Assembly: GCA_023415715.1 (NCBI GenBank)
Contig: JAEZJP010000263.1
Location: 1 to 64,000, forward strand
Direction: 5' to 3'
DNA from: Bacillota bacterium
Lineage (GTDB): Bacteria; Bacillota; Clostridia; Christensenellales; Aristaeellaceae
Length of the DNA: 64,000 bases
In this document: piece after piece, positions 49,995-59,730 of the stretch
Layout of the letters: every line of letters begins with the position of its first letter
Position numbering within the stretch: the stretch's first letter is position 1
Made by a program: the position numbers and the translations under genes
The notes under the pieces: model-generated
What the model saw: the letters and a program-made list of their open reading frames with translations, nothing else
What the model was told of the DNA's origin: nothing
The model's database searches: none

Positions 49995-52598
49995 TTGCAC
50001 AAGAAAAGGGTCTTGTTTTCGGTGGCATGTGCGTTTTTGATCCTGTTTTCCATGACCGCACTGGGGGAAAAATTACCGCAGCCGACGGCCTCTGCAACGA
50101 AAGAGCCGGCGGCGGTAACGAACCCCGACATAACCCTTCAGGCTGAGCTTGGTTATTTCGGCTCTGTCACCTACATGCGGGATATACCGTTTACCGTAAC
50201 GGTGGAAAACAGGGGCCCGGATATAGAGGGAACCATAGCTGTGGACATTAACAGGAACGACCGGTATTATGACCGGTACGAGTATCCTATTTCCCTGGCA
50301 TCCGGTGCGAAAAAGCGTATCGTACTGCCTGTGAACCTGAAAATGACACAGACAAGTTACGCGATCGAGCTTACCTCGGGCGGTAATGTACTGGCTTCCG
50401 TCGTGAAGAAGCCGGACAGGGTCATAAGGCCTGAGGCGGTGCTCATCGGCGTGCTTTCGCCCGACCCTCAATCCCTTGCCTATATGAACCTGGATTCTTT
50501 AAGCCGCATCTGGGCGGACCGGTATGAGGCATGGCAGCTGGTGGCGCTGGACGCGGACCATTTTCCTGATAACGATTCGCTGATGAACTCCTTCATGATT
50601 CTGGTGGTGGACGGTTTCGACGTGTCCACCCTCTCTGCTGCGCAGCTTGAGGCACTGGACAGGTGGATTCAAGGCGGAGGCATCGTTATGGTGGGCGGCG
50701 GCGCCCAGGCTGCTTCCGATTATCCCTACTTTTCCAAGTATACATCCTTGAGCGCCGGCAGCATTTCGGAGGCGGAAGATATCACTCCCGCGCTGACAAA
50801 GTACTTTGCGTTTGGGAGCGATAAACCACTGAACCAGCCTGTGCAGCTCAATGAGGTAAGCACGTCTTCCGCACCGCTGGTATCATCCGGTTCCCGACCG
50901 CTGATTTATTTGAACCAGGCCGGGAGCGGCCTTATATACACCACAACATTTGAACTGGGCGCCAAGCCTCTTTCAGGCTGGTCAGGCATGAGCGTGCTAT
51001 GGCCCCGGGTGTTGATAAACAGCGCGAACAACCAGTACGTTTCCTTGTACGGCCGTATTTTCGGCAAGCTGTACGGCGGGTCGTATAACTCCTACCTTCT
51101 TAACGATGTGCCGATCAAAAGCACCGGCAGCACGCTGCCAGTGGTCATTTTCCTTGCAGCATACCTTCTCCTTTTCGGAGTGGGCAGCTATTTCCTGCTC
51201 AAACGCCTGGACAAGCGGGAATGGATGTGGCTGACCGTACCGGTGCTAGCCTTCATCTGTATGGCTGTGCTGTACTTTATGAGCCAAAGCCTGCCCTTCA
51301 ACAAGCCGGCCGTGGCATCCTTTACAAGCATCCGCATGAACCCGCAGGGAGAAACGCAGGTGACCTCCATAGCGGATTTGGCCAGCCCGGATACGGGAGA
51401 AGTGTTGGTCAAGGGCGAGGACGGCATACAATTGACGCCTATCGATGAGAGCACCTACTTTTACGATGACCCGCTTGCGGAGAAGACTCCCAAGCAGCAA
51501 TTGTACCGTGTGGTATACGGGGATGCGCCGGCTGTGGGCTATCCTGCGGGTGCACCATGGAAGTTAAGATTCATGTCCCTGTCCGGCGACCTGCCCACCG
51601 CAAACAAACTGACGGGGCGGCTTTGGATGCAGGAGGACGGCATGCACGGGGAGATCGTCAACGATACGCCCTATATCTTCAAGGGCGGCCTGGTCATTAC
51701 AAACCTCGGCTTTGCCCGCGTAAGCGAGCTGAAGCCGGGCGCCGCGGGCCAGATAACGCTGCTGAAGCCCAAAGAGGAAAGCAAGAGCAATATGCTGGCG
51801 GGCTCCTCCAGCATCTATGAGACACCGATACAGGAAGGGGTCATGATTTCCTCTAGCATCCTGCGCCCCAACGATATGGACCTGTATCCCTTCATACGGG
51901 CGGCCATCTATCCGGAGGAGCAGACCGGCAACCCGAACAACTCCACCTTCCGCAGCACACTTAACCGGGATGAGCTGGCCTTGCGTACTTTCAAAGAGAA
52001 TGCCATCCAGCAGGTGATCAATATGAATCCTACCGGGTCGGCCTCGTGGGTGAGCCCCTTCCATTTTGTGGCCTTCCAGGATGAGATCGGGCAAGCCAAG
52101 CTGTTTTTAAATGGCCAGGAGGTTACAAAGCACGGGCATCAGGCGGTGGTGGATGTGCTGCTCACCTATGAGCCTATAGGCCCAACTGGAGTGGTCTATT
52201 ACCCCATTGGCACGCTGCCCGCATACCCGGTTACGATGAATGCGGACGGCAGCTTTTCAGAACCAGAAAACAAGGCGGCCGACCCGTACATGTCGTATCA
52301 GCTTGCGACCCAGCCAATGTTCTGCTTTACAATGCCGGATATTGCAAAGTTCTCCGTCGATTCGCTGAGCATACTGGCAACCTCGTATGATACGGTGCCG
52401 ACGATGCAGATATTCAACCAGCAGACCCAAATGTGGGAGGAGCAGAGCACGCTGTATGTGAAGTTTACCGAAAAGCAGATCCTTCCCTTTATCAGTACGG
52501 AGGGAAGAGTATATTTAAGGTTCATGCCCGGAACAAGCTCGCGGGATTACGACAGCGTTTTGGTTCCCTCCATCTCGCTGGAAGGGAGGCTCAAGTAA
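49995..52598 (+). CDS. Large secreted/membrane protein with amidotransferase-like domain, first gene of VWA operon
   Basis: An 867-residue protein of no family I can name. Signal sequence about 1-20; a beta-rich N-terminal part (FTVTVENRGPDIEGTIAVDIN); an alpha/beta region at about 140-300 containing LEALDRWIQGGGIVMVGGG, like the class I glutamine-amidotransferase-type domains of surface proteins; two membrane helices at about 380-403 and 409-432; and a beta-rich C-terminal half. The start is the TTG at 49995, nine bases after AAGGAG. Its stop overlaps the next ATG by one base. It probably works with the ABC-2 pump that follows. Confidence 0.75.
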   Translation: MHKKRVLFSVACAFLILFSMTALGEKLPQPTASATKEPAAVTNPDITLQAELGYFGSVTYMRDIPFTVTVENRGPDIEGTIAVDINRNDRYYDRYEYPISLASGAKKRIVLPVNLKMTQTSYAIELTSGGNVLASVVKKPDRVIRPEAVLIGVLSPDPQSLAYMNLDSLSRIWADRYEAWQLVALDADHFPDNDSLMNSFMILVVDGFDVSTLSAAQLEALDRWIQGGGIVMVGGGAQAASDYPYFSKYTSLSAGSISEAEDITPALTKYFAFGSDKPLNQPVQLNEVSTSSAPLVSSGSRPLIYLNQAGSGLIYTTTFELGAKPLSGWSGMSVLWPRVLINSANNQYVSLYGRIFGKLYGGSYNSYLLNDVPIKSTGSTLPVVIFLAAYLLLFGVGSYFLLKRLDKREWMWLTVPVLAFICMAVLYFMSQSLPFNKPAVASFTSIRMNPQGETQVTSIADLASPDTGEVLVKGEDGIQLTPIDESTYFYDDPLAEKTPKQQLYRVVYGDAPAVGYPAGAPWKLRFMSLSGDLPTANKLTGRLWMQEDGMHGEIVNDTPYIFKGGLVITNLGFARVSELKPGAAGQITLLKPKEESKSNMLAGSSSIYETPIQEGVMISSSILRPNDMDLYPFIRAAIYPEEQTGNPNNSTFRSTLNRDELALRTFKENAIQQVINMNPTGSASWVSPFHFVAFQDEIGQAKLFLNGQEVTKHGHQAVVDVLLTYEPIGPTGVVYYPIGTLPAYPVTMNADGSFSEPENKAADPYMSYQLATQPMFCFTMPDIAKFSVDSLSILATSYDTVPTMQIFNQQTQMWEEQSTLYVKFTEKQILPFISTEGRVYLRFMPGTSSRDYDSVLVPSISLEGRLK

Positions 52599-53533
52599 TG
52601 CTGGTAACGGAGAATCTGACAAGGAAATACGGAAGTTTTACCGCTCTTGACAGTCTGAACCTTACGATCAGCGACGGGGAGCTGCACGGGTTTGTAGGCC
52701 CCAACGGCGCCGGCAAGACCACCACTATGCGGATCCTTGCCACACTGCTGCCTGCCACATCGGGGAAAGCCTATGTGGATGGAGTGGAGGTATCCAGGGA
52801 CGGGAAAATAATCCGGCGCATGGTCGGGTACATGCCGGATTTCTTCGGTGTGTATGACGGGCTCAAAACCTGGGAGTACCTGGACTTTTATGCCAGATGC
52901 TACTCATTGAGCCACAAAGAACGGGCTAAGATGGTGGACCGGCTGTTGGAGATCGTGCGGCTCTCAGACAAGAAGAACGCCTATATCGACGTTCTTTCCA
53001 GGGGCATGAAGCAGCGGCTGTGCCTGGCCAGAAGCCTGATCCATGATCCCAGGCTGCTCATACTGGATGAGCCGGCCTCCGGCATGGACCCCAGAGCCCG
53101 GGCAGAGATGAAGGATATTCTGCGAACACTTCGGAACATGGGCAAGACGATACTGATTTCCTCCCACATCCTGCCGGAGCTTTCTGAAATGTGCGATTCC
53201 CTGACCATTATCGACCACGGGAAGCTGGTATTCTCCGGGCCGGTCACTGAATTGGCCAAAAAGATGCGCGGGCAGGCGCCGCTGGATATACAGCTTATCC
53301 AGGAAACCACTGGGGAGCAGATGGCGGACGTTATTGATCTGTTGAAGGAATTCCCGGGTGTAACGGGTATCCTGCAGCCGGAAGAGCATCTTTTGCGGGT
53401 GGATTTTGAAGGTGGATCCCGGGAAACGGCGGCGCTTTTGCAGGCGGTTATGCAAAAAGGAACACCGGTCGTAGACTTTCACCGTGCGCCCATTAATCTG
53501 GAAAAGGTATTCATGGAGGTGACGCAGGAATGA
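52598..53533 (+). CDS. ABC transporter ATPase (ABC-2 exporter type)
   Basis: A 311-residue cytoplasmic ATPase. Walker A GPNGAGKTT, signature LSRGMKQRLCLA, Walker B LLILDEPASGMDP and the switch His in LISSHI are complete. The C-terminal extension after residue 220 is typical of CcmA/GldA/NatA-like export ATPases. The ATG overlaps the preceding TAA by one base, with GGGAGG upstream; the stop overlaps the permease start by 4 bp. Confidence 0.92.
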   Translation: MLVTENLTRKYGSFTALDSLNLTISDGELHGFVGPNGAGKTTTMRILATLLPATSGKAYVDGVEVSRDGKIIRRMVGYMPDFFGVYDGLKTWEYLDFYARCYSLSHKERAKMVDRLLEIVRLSDKKNAYIDVLSRGMKQRLCLARSLIHDPRLLILDEPASGMDPRARAEMKDILRTLRNMGKTILISSHILPELSEMCDSLTIIDHGKLVFSGPVTELAKKMRGQAPLDIQLIQETTGEQMADVIDLLKEFPGVTGILQPEEHLLRVDFEGGSRETAALLQAVMQKGTPVVDFHRAPINLEKVFMEVTQE

Positions 53534-54462
53534 TCAACCCGATACTCGCATCCAGCGCCCGCAGGCGCATGCGCTCCTGGCGTACCGTGATCATCCTGAC
53601 GCTGTATGGCGCATTGATGTTTGCTTTTGCCATTACAAGCTCCTTTTCCGTGCTGGGAAGGCAGACCATGACCATCGGCAGCATGCGGGTTGGCATTGAC
53701 AATTACATTTACTCGGTGGCGCTGCAATTCGTGCTGCTCCTTCTGGTGGCGCCAGGCATGACGGCTGGCAGTATTGCCGGAGAGCGGGAACGCCAGACGC
53801 TGGACCTGATCCTGGTGACCCAAACCGGGGCATTGCGCATCGCATTAGGCAAGCTGATGGAAAGCTTCGGCTTTCTGGTGCTGGTGCTTTTGTCCTCCCT
53901 GCCCATGCTGTCAGTAGTGCTTTTGTTTGGGGGAATCAGCTTTGCCCAGGTACTGACCGTGCTTTTGTTCATGATCGTATCGGCGCTGGGCGCGTTGAGC
54001 GTGGGCCTGTTTGCCTCGGCACTGTTCAAACGTACGGCGGCGGCCACGGTGGTAGCGTATCTTGCGGTTTTCGCTATAGGTATCGGCACGCTGGTTCCCA
54101 CTCTCATGAACAACGATGCAGTCTTTAAGTACATCAACAATCCGGATATGGTGGCTTCCCTGGATACCAAGACGCTGCTTTCCTCCATACCTGCCATATT
54201 GTTTACCAACCCCGGTGTAGGTCTTTTGTCGCTGATGGCGGACCAGACGGGGCTGCTGGAACGTACCTTTCAAGTGATCCCTTCGGGTTACGCTTACTAT
54301 CAGCTTTTTGACAAGGTGGATTTCGCGTTGATCGCGTGGATCAACATGGGAGCCATGCTTGCCCTCTCGATGATTTTGACATTCCTTTCCGCGCTGCTGA
54401 TCCGCCCGCGTATTGGCCGTGTCCGCGCTCGGCGGAAGGTTATAAAGGAGCTGGCTGCATGA
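53530..54462 (+). CDS. ABC-2 family permease
   Basis: A 310-residue membrane protein with six hydrophobic segments. The cytoplasmic loop TAGSIAGERERQTLDLILVTQ is the ABC-2 export permease signature. Together with the ATPase it should form a pump resembling NatAB or GldAF. It overlaps both neighbours by 4 bp. The cargo is unknown; in similar operons export of, or work on, cell-surface proteins has been suggested. Confidence 0.88.
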   Translation: MINPILASSARRRMRSWRTVIILTLYGALMFAFAITSSFSVLGRQTMTIGSMRVGIDNYIYSVALQFVLLLLVAPGMTAGSIAGERERQTLDLILVTQTGALRIALGKLMESFGFLVLVLLSSLPMLSVVLLFGGISFAQVLTVLLFMIVSALGALSVGLFASALFKRTAAATVVAYLAVFAIGIGTLVPTLMNNDAVFKYINNPDMVASLDTKTLLSSIPAILFTNPGVGLLSLMADQTGLLERTFQVIPSGYAYYQLFDKVDFALIAWINMGAMLALSMILTFLSALLIRPRIGRVRARRKVIKELAA

Positions 54463-56024
54463 GGGAAAAGACCCATCCCGTCATCAATAGGGCTTTGCGG
54501 CACGTTCGGCGCAGGGTGCGTTTCAAAAACGCCGTCCGGTACGGAAGTATCGGTGTGTTTTTTGCGAGCTTTGGCTGCGCCGTCCTTGCGGCCGTGTCGT
54601 ATTTCCTGCCCATTCCACGTTTGTCTCTGTGGATGGGGGCGGTGGGCCTGGGCCTGCTCATACTGGCAGTTTTCTCCGGGCTGCTTAAGCCGGTTTCTTC
54701 TGATATGGCGGCCCGGCAGGCGGATGCGGGCGGTCTGAAGGAGCGTGTGCTGACCGCCCTTACACTGTTTGATGATACGCCCATGGCACTGCTCCAGCGG
54801 GAGGATGCAGTCCGGCATCTGAATGCGCTGCCAATAAAAACCGCAGTCCCGCTGAAAGTAAGCGGCCGTCCGCTGCTTTTGGCAGCAGCGGTTTCCCTTT
54901 TGGCAGCAGCTGCGCTGATCTTCATTCCCAACCCGCAAAACGGTGTGCTGGCAATGCGGGAAGCCTTTCAAAAGGCCATGACGGAGCAGGCAAAGACTGT
55001 GGAAGAAGAGGCTGGGAAGCTGGAGGAGTCTGAATTTAACAAAGAGGAACTGAACGAGCTGCGGAAGCTGATGGGGGACTTAGCCAGGGAACTGCGCAAT
55101 GCCACGGAGCCGCAGGAATCGTATCTGGCCATGGACAAGGCGCAGCAGGAACTTGACGAACTAAAAAAGCAAGCGTCGGACAAGGCAAGAGCGGATGCCG
55201 CTCAGGCGTTTACCCAGAGCGGCTTGAATGATTTATCCGATGCGCTGACAAAGAGCGATGCGGAGGCTGCGTCAAAAGCTGTCGGGCAGCTTGCAAAATC
55301 AGCGGCTCAGGCGCAATCAAACTCCGCCTCAATGCAAAGGGCCGCAGAAGCCCTGCCGGATGGCGCGCTGAAGGAGGCGGCATTCCAAACCGCCCAGGCT
55401 ATGGCTACCGGGAATATGCAAAACCTGAACGCAGCGCTTAGCGCGTTGGATTCTGCCATGTCAAGCACCTGTTCCGGTCAGGCACCTGGAAACTCTGCAA
55501 ATTTGGGGAATGTAAGCTCCCTTCTTTCGCAGCTTCGCTCGGGTACGCTTTCCGCCTCACAAGGCTCCGGCCAGGCAGCGGGAGCGGGCCAGGGTGCAGG
55601 CACAGGCACGGGCACAGGCACGGGCTCAGGCACAGGCAGCGGTCAGGGGCAGCAAGGAAGCGCCGGCGCGGGAGCCGGCAAAGGCAGCACCAATCTGGAC
55701 GGGGGGATCACCAAGGCCGGCGTAAGTTCCCAGGGGGAAGGCACGAACCCGTCCGGATACAAACTTGGGCAATATGAAACCATCTATGATCCCACCAGGC
55801 TTGAAGGTGCAGACGATGTGCATGGCGCCACAGGAACCTTGGGCGAGGGCGAATCCCAGCAGGTTCAAATGGGTCCGGGCTTGGGGGACGCGTCCGGCCA
55901 GGTGCCGTATCACCAGGTCATATTCGATTATCAGGAAGCGGCATCCAAGGCCGCCCAGCAGGAAGCGCTGCCCGAGGGCATGCAGCTTTTAGTGGACGGA
56001 TATTTTCAGGCACTGGTGGAGTAA
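54459..56024 (+). CDS. Membrane protein with coiled-coil and Gly/Thr/Ser-rich region
   Basis: A 521-residue protein without a recognised family. Three hydrophobic stretches (about 27-48, 52-70 and 138-156), then a long, highly charged coiled coil rich in E, K, L and A (about 165-300), then an alanine-rich part and a low-complexity Gly/Thr/Ser/Gln tract at about 375-410, followed by DPTRLEGADDVHG and FDYQEAASKAAQQEALPEGMQ. The end resembles the tail of DUF4175-like proteins that accompany MoxR genes. The start at 54459 overlaps the permease stop (ATGA) and has AAAGGAG. Confidence 0.75.
   Translation: MREKTHPVINRALRHVRRRVRFKNAVRYGSIGVFFASFGCAVLAAVSYFLPIPRLSLWMGAVGLGLLILAVFSGLLKPVSSDMAARQADAGGLKERVLTALTLFDDTPMALLQREDAVRHLNALPIKTAVPLKVSGRPLLLAAAVSLLAAAALIFIPNPQNGVLAMREAFQKAMTEQAKTVEEEAGKLEESEFNKEELNELRKLMGDLARELRNATEPQESYLAMDKAQQELDELKKQASDKARADAAQAFTQSGLNDLSDALTKSDAEAASKAVGQLAKSAAQAQSNSASMQRAAEALPDGALKEAAFQTAQAMATGNMQNLNAALSALDSAMSSTCSGQAPGNSANLGNVSSLLSQLRSGTLSASQGSGQAAGAGQGAGTGTGTGTGSGTGSGQGQQGSAGAGAGKGSTNLDGGITKAGVSSQGEGTNPSGYKLGQYETIYDPTRLEGADDVHGATGTLGEGESQQVQMGPGLGDASGQVPYHQVIFDYQEAASKAAQQEALPEGMQLLVDGYFQALVE
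55600..55672 (+). repeat. Short Gly/Thr codon repeats in the coiled-coil membrane gene
   Basis: Runs of GGCACAGGCACGGGCACAGG and close variants encode alternating Gly-Thr and Gly-Ser. It is a slippage-prone coding repeat and could vary in length between strains. Confidence 0.6.
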
Positions 56025-56045
56025 TAGCATGTAGGAGGGGAAACC

Positions 56046-57038
56046 ATGCCCACAACCATGGAGGCAGGCAAAGAGGAAATATTGTCTTTTCAAACAACGG
56101 TGGAGCGCATACGGGAGCAAATAGGCCGGGAGATCGTGGGGCAAAAGGATGTTATCGACCATCTGCTTATGGCCCTGGTGACCGGCGGCAATGTTCTGCT
56201 GGAAGGGGTGCCTGGGCTTGGTAAAACGCGGCTTGTCAAGTCGCTCAGCCGTGTGCTGAGCCTGCCCTTCTCCCGCATACAGTTTACGCCGGATTTGATG
56301 CCCGCCGATATTACCGGTACCAACATCATCGTGAAAACAGAGGAAGGCAACAACTTTTCCTTTCAACCGGGGCCTCTCTTTTCCTCCATCGTTCTGGCGG
56401 ATGAAATCAACCGTGCCACGCCCAAAACGCAGTCCGCCTTATTGGAGGCCATGCAGGAGCATAGTGTAACCGTGGGCGGCGTCACGCGCAAGCTGCCCGA
56501 GCCGTATTTTGTGCTGGCCACGCAAAACCCCATTGAGCAGGAGGGCACGTACCCGCTGCCGGAGGCGCAGCTGGACCGCTTCCTGTTCAAGCTGCTGGTG
56601 CCCTTCCCCACTTTGGCGGAACTTGGCGGCATCATGGATATGACAGTCACGGCAGAACAAAAAGAGTCGGAGGCTGTAGCCGGCGGCGAGGATATCCTCC
56701 TGTTGCGCAGCGTGGCCAAACAGGTGCCCGTGGCGCGCGCCGTGCAGGAATTTGCGCTGAAACTGGTGCTTGCCACGCACCCGGAGATCAAGGAAAGCCC
56801 GGAACAAAGCCGCAGGTATCTCCGCTTTGGGGCAAGCCCCAGGGCCGGCCAGGCAATGATTAGTACAGCCAGAGTCCGGGCTTTGATGGAGGGGCGCTAC
56901 AACGTATCCTTTGAGGATATCCGCGCGGTGGCCCCTGCGTGCCTCCGGCATCGGGTGGCGCTGAACTTTGAGGGCCTGGCGGAAGGCCATACGGTGGACT
57001 ATCTATTGCAATCGCTTATGGACAGCCTGAAAACGTGA
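56046..57038 (+). CDS. MoxR-type AAA+ ATPase
   Basis: A 330-residue cytoplasmic chaperone-like ATPase. Walker A G54-VPGLG-K60-T61, Walker B IVLADEINRA, sensor 1 VLATQNPIEQEGTYPLPEAQLDRF and the lid domain with SPRAGQAM are all present and typical of MoxR. MoxR proteins remodel or activate VWA-domain partners and are nearly always next to DUF58 genes, as here. GTAGGAGGGG precedes the start. Confidence 0.95.
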   Translation: MPTTMEAGKEEILSFQTTVERIREQIGREIVGQKDVIDHLLMALVTGGNVLLEGVPGLGKTRLVKSLSRVLSLPFSRIQFTPDLMPADITGTNIIVKTEEGNNFSFQPGPLFSSIVLADEINRATPKTQSALLEAMQEHSVTVGGVTRKLPEPYFVLATQNPIEQEGTYPLPEAQLDRFLFKLLVPFPTLAELGGIMDMTVTAEQKESEAVAGGEDILLLRSVAKQVPVARAVQEFALKLVLATHPEIKESPEQSRRYLRFGASPRAGQAMISTARVRALMEGRYNVSFEDIRAVAPACLRHRVALNFEGLAEGHTVDYLLQSLMDSLKT

Positions 57039-57051
57039 CAAGGAGCCGCAC

Positions 57052-57918
57052 ATGCTGAACGATGATATGCTCCATAAGCTGGATGCCCTGCGCCTTGCCA
57101 TGCAATCGTACGTGCGGGGCGGGGCGGGGGGTGTGCGCAAATCCAGGGCGCTGGGGGATTCGGCGGAATTTTCGGATTTTCGGGAATACGCGCCGGGGGA
57201 CGATTTGCGCAGGATAGACTGGAACGCCTATGCCAGGTTTGACAGGCTGTTTTTAAAACTGTTCATGGAAGAACAGGAAATGCACGTGACAATTATCCTG
57301 GATGCCAGCGCATCCATGGGCTATGGGGAACCCGCCAAATGGGCGTTTGCCGTGGATACTACCCTGATGCTTTCGTATCTGGCGGTTTCCGGCGGCGACC
57401 GGGTAAGCCTTGCGGTTCTGAACGGGGAAAAGCTGCTAAGAAGCCCTATGTATGCGGGAAGGCAGGGGTACATGCAGGCATCTTCCTTTCTTAAGGACAT
57501 TAAGCCCGCCGGCGCAACGAACCTCACAAATGCCGTTACGCGCATTCCGCTTTCGTCCGGCCGGGGCATGTGCGTTTTGATCAGCGACCTGTTTTCGGAG
57601 GACGGCAGCGAAGGCGCTTTAAACTCCCTGCAGTACAGGAAGCAGCAGGCGGTGCTTGTGCAGGTCTTGTCCAAGGAAGAGATGGAGCCGGAGCTTTTTG
57701 GTTCGCTTCATCTCATTGACTCCGAGGGCGGTCCCAACATGGACGTAACGGTGAACGGAGAGCTCTTGCGTCGATATCAAAAAAATTTGACATCATTTAT
57801 CAGCGGCGCGAGGCTGTACTGCCACCGCCATGGCATTCCGTATGTGCTGATGCGTTCCGATATGGACCTTAAGCATGACGCTCTTGGCCATTTTATGCGC
57901 AGCGGTATAATCGCCTGA
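57052..57918 (+). CDS. DUF58-domain protein
   Basis: A 288-residue soluble protein. FREYAPGDDLRRIDWNAYAR is the DUF58 signature; a VWA-like fold follows with an intact metal site Asp84-x-Ser86-x-Ser88 in LDASASMG. It is the usual partner of MoxR and follows it by 13 bp. It has no membrane segment, unlike many DUF58 proteins, so it should act on the cytoplasmic face. Confidence 0.92.
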   Translation: MLNDDMLHKLDALRLAMQSYVRGGAGGVRKSRALGDSAEFSDFREYAPGDDLRRIDWNAYARFDRLFLKLFMEEQEMHVTIILDASASMGYGEPAKWAFAVDTTLMLSYLAVSGGDRVSLAVLNGEKLLRSPMYAGRQGYMQASSFLKDIKPAGATNLTNAVTRIPLSSGRGMCVLISDLFSEDGSEGALNSLQYRKQQAVLVQVLSKEEMEPELFGSLHLIDSEGGPNMDVTVNGELLRRYQKNLTSFISGARLYCHRHGIPYVLMRSDMDLKHDALGHFMRSGIIA

Positions 57919-57930
57919 AGGAGGGAACGC

Positions 57931-59730
57931 ATGCAATTTCTGTACCCGGCAGGTTCGTGGGCGCTGGCGGGGCTCCTGGCCGTGCTGGCATTATACATCC
58001 TGCGCAAGGAATACCGGGAACTAAACGTATCCAGCACGTATCTGTGGCGCAGGACGCTGGAAGATCAAACGGCCAGCAGACCCTTTCAAAAGCTTAAAAG
58101 CAATCTTTTGATGTTTTTGCAGTTATCTGCGGTGTTATTGCTTGCCTTGTCCCTTATGCGGCCGCTGCTGCCGGGCGCGCAGGTGGGCGGGGAAACGGTG
58201 ATGATATTCGACGTTTCCATGAGCATGCAGGCAGCTAAATCCGGTCAAAGCCGCTTAGGCCAGGCTGTTTCGGAAGCCAGGCTGATGGTGGAGGGCATGG
58301 GCGTGGCCGACAGACTGACCATATTGACGGCCGGCAACAAGGTAACACATCTTTTGTCCCGTTCCACCGACAGGCAGGAAGCTTCAAAGGCGCTTGACTT
58401 AATCATCGCGGAAAATGGGGCCGCCGATGTGGACGGTGCGCTTTCCCTGGCAAAGGCCATGGGAAGGGAGATAGAAAACCTGAATATCGTCGTCTTCTCC
58501 GACAACTTTTCCACCCAAGAGGAGGAGGGTGTGCGGTATGTGGCCGTGGGGGAAGGCGTAGAAAACTGCGCCATTCTTTCCCTGACCGCTTCCCGCCGGG
58601 AGGGCGGCTTGGCTGCGCTGGCCCGGATCGAAAACTTTGGTGCGGCAAAAAGCGTGACCGTTCGCTGTTATGCCGACGGGCAGATGTGCGATGCGCGAAC
58701 CGTAGAACTTCAAGCCAGTGCTACGCAGAGCGTGCATCTTAATGTACCGGAAAGCGCCGTATACATACGGGCAGAGATCGTGGAGGAAGACGGCCTCCTT
58801 TGCGATAACCAGCGCCATTTCGTCATGCGGGAGCGCGGGAAAAATAAAATCGCGCTGATCGGGCATGACAATATTTTTTTAGAAAAAGCGCTCCTGCAGC
58901 GGGAAGATGTGGAGTTGGTCCGCACCACCCGTGAAGATGCGCCTTCCTTACAGGGCTTAAGCCTGTATGTGTATGACGGTGTGCTGCCAGGTTCGCTGCC
59001 CGAAAGCGGTTCGTTTCTGATTCTTCAGCCTGATGCGCAAATACTGAGTGTCACGCCGGGCGGGAAAAAGGCGCTGGAATACGCTGTCAATCTGTCGAAC
59101 AGCACGCTGGCCAGTCAATTTTCTGATCATGTTTCCATGCAGGGTGTGGCGCTCAAGCAATATACGCCCCTGGTGGGCGGGCAGCCGGTGCTTGTATCCG
59201 GCGGGGATACGCTGATATCTGCCGGGGAAGAAAACGGCTACAGGTTCATGGTCATCGGCTTTGATCTTCATGAAAGCAATTGGGTGCTCAAGTATGATTT
59301 TCCCATCTTCATGATGCATGCGCTGAACTACCTGATGCCGGATGTGTTATCAGGCGTTCAGGATGCGCTGTGTGGCGACGTCTTGTCCCTTTCCCTGGAC
59401 GGGCGTACAGAAAAGGCTGTGGCCGTAACGCCGGCAGGGAATAGCGTGACCCTGGCCCCGCCCTTTCCCGCGCTGCCCTTTGACGATACAGGGGAGGCCG
59501 GGTTGTACACCCTTTCCCAGACCATAACAAACGGGGAAACGGTGAATACGTCTTTTGTGGTGAATGTGGCAACGATCGAAAGCGACGTGCGTGAAGTTTC
59601 CCAAAGCTCGGGGGAAAACCTGCTTCGGGCGGGTGTTACGGATTATGGCCGGGAGCTTACCACGCTCCTGATCATCGCATTGCTGGCGCTGATGATGGCT
59701 GAATGGTGGGTGAGCTGCCGTGCAGGTTGA
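57931..59730 (+). CDS. BatA-like membrane VWA protein
   Basis: A 599-residue protein. The N-terminus FLYPAGSWALAGLLAVLALYILRK is the BatA-type membrane start; a second helix is at about 57-75; the VWA domain (about 85-230) has Asp94-x-Ser96-x-Ser98 in IFDVSMSM; beta-rich domains follow; the last 25 residues are another membrane helix. The metal-binding domain should face outside. Its stop overlaps the next gene by 11 bp. Related to aerotolerance BatA proteins only in architecture. Confidence 0.85.
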   Translation: MQFLYPAGSWALAGLLAVLALYILRKEYRELNVSSTYLWRRTLEDQTASRPFQKLKSNLLMFLQLSAVLLLALSLMRPLLPGAQVGGETVMIFDVSMSMQAAKSGQSRLGQAVSEARLMVEGMGVADRLTILTAGNKVTHLLSRSTDRQEASKALDLIIAENGAADVDGALSLAKAMGREIENLNIVVFSDNFSTQEEEGVRYVAVGEGVENCAILSLTASRREGGLAALARIENFGAAKSVTVRCYADGQMCDARTVELQASATQSVHLNVPESAVYIRAEIVEEDGLLCDNQRHFVMRERGKNKIALIGHDNIFLEKALLQREDVELVRTTREDAPSLQGLSLYVYDGVLPGSLPESGSFLILQPDAQILSVTPGGKKALEYAVNLSNSTLASQFSDHVSMQGVALKQYTPLVGGQPVLVSGGDTLISAGEENGYRFMVIGFDLHESNWVLKYDFPIFMMHALNYLMPDVLSGVQDALCGDVLSLSLDGRTEKAVAVTPAGNSVTLAPPFPALPFDDTGEAGLYTLSQTITNGETVNTSFVVNVATIESDVREVSQSSGENLLRAGVTDYGRELTTLLIIALLALMMAEWWVSCRAG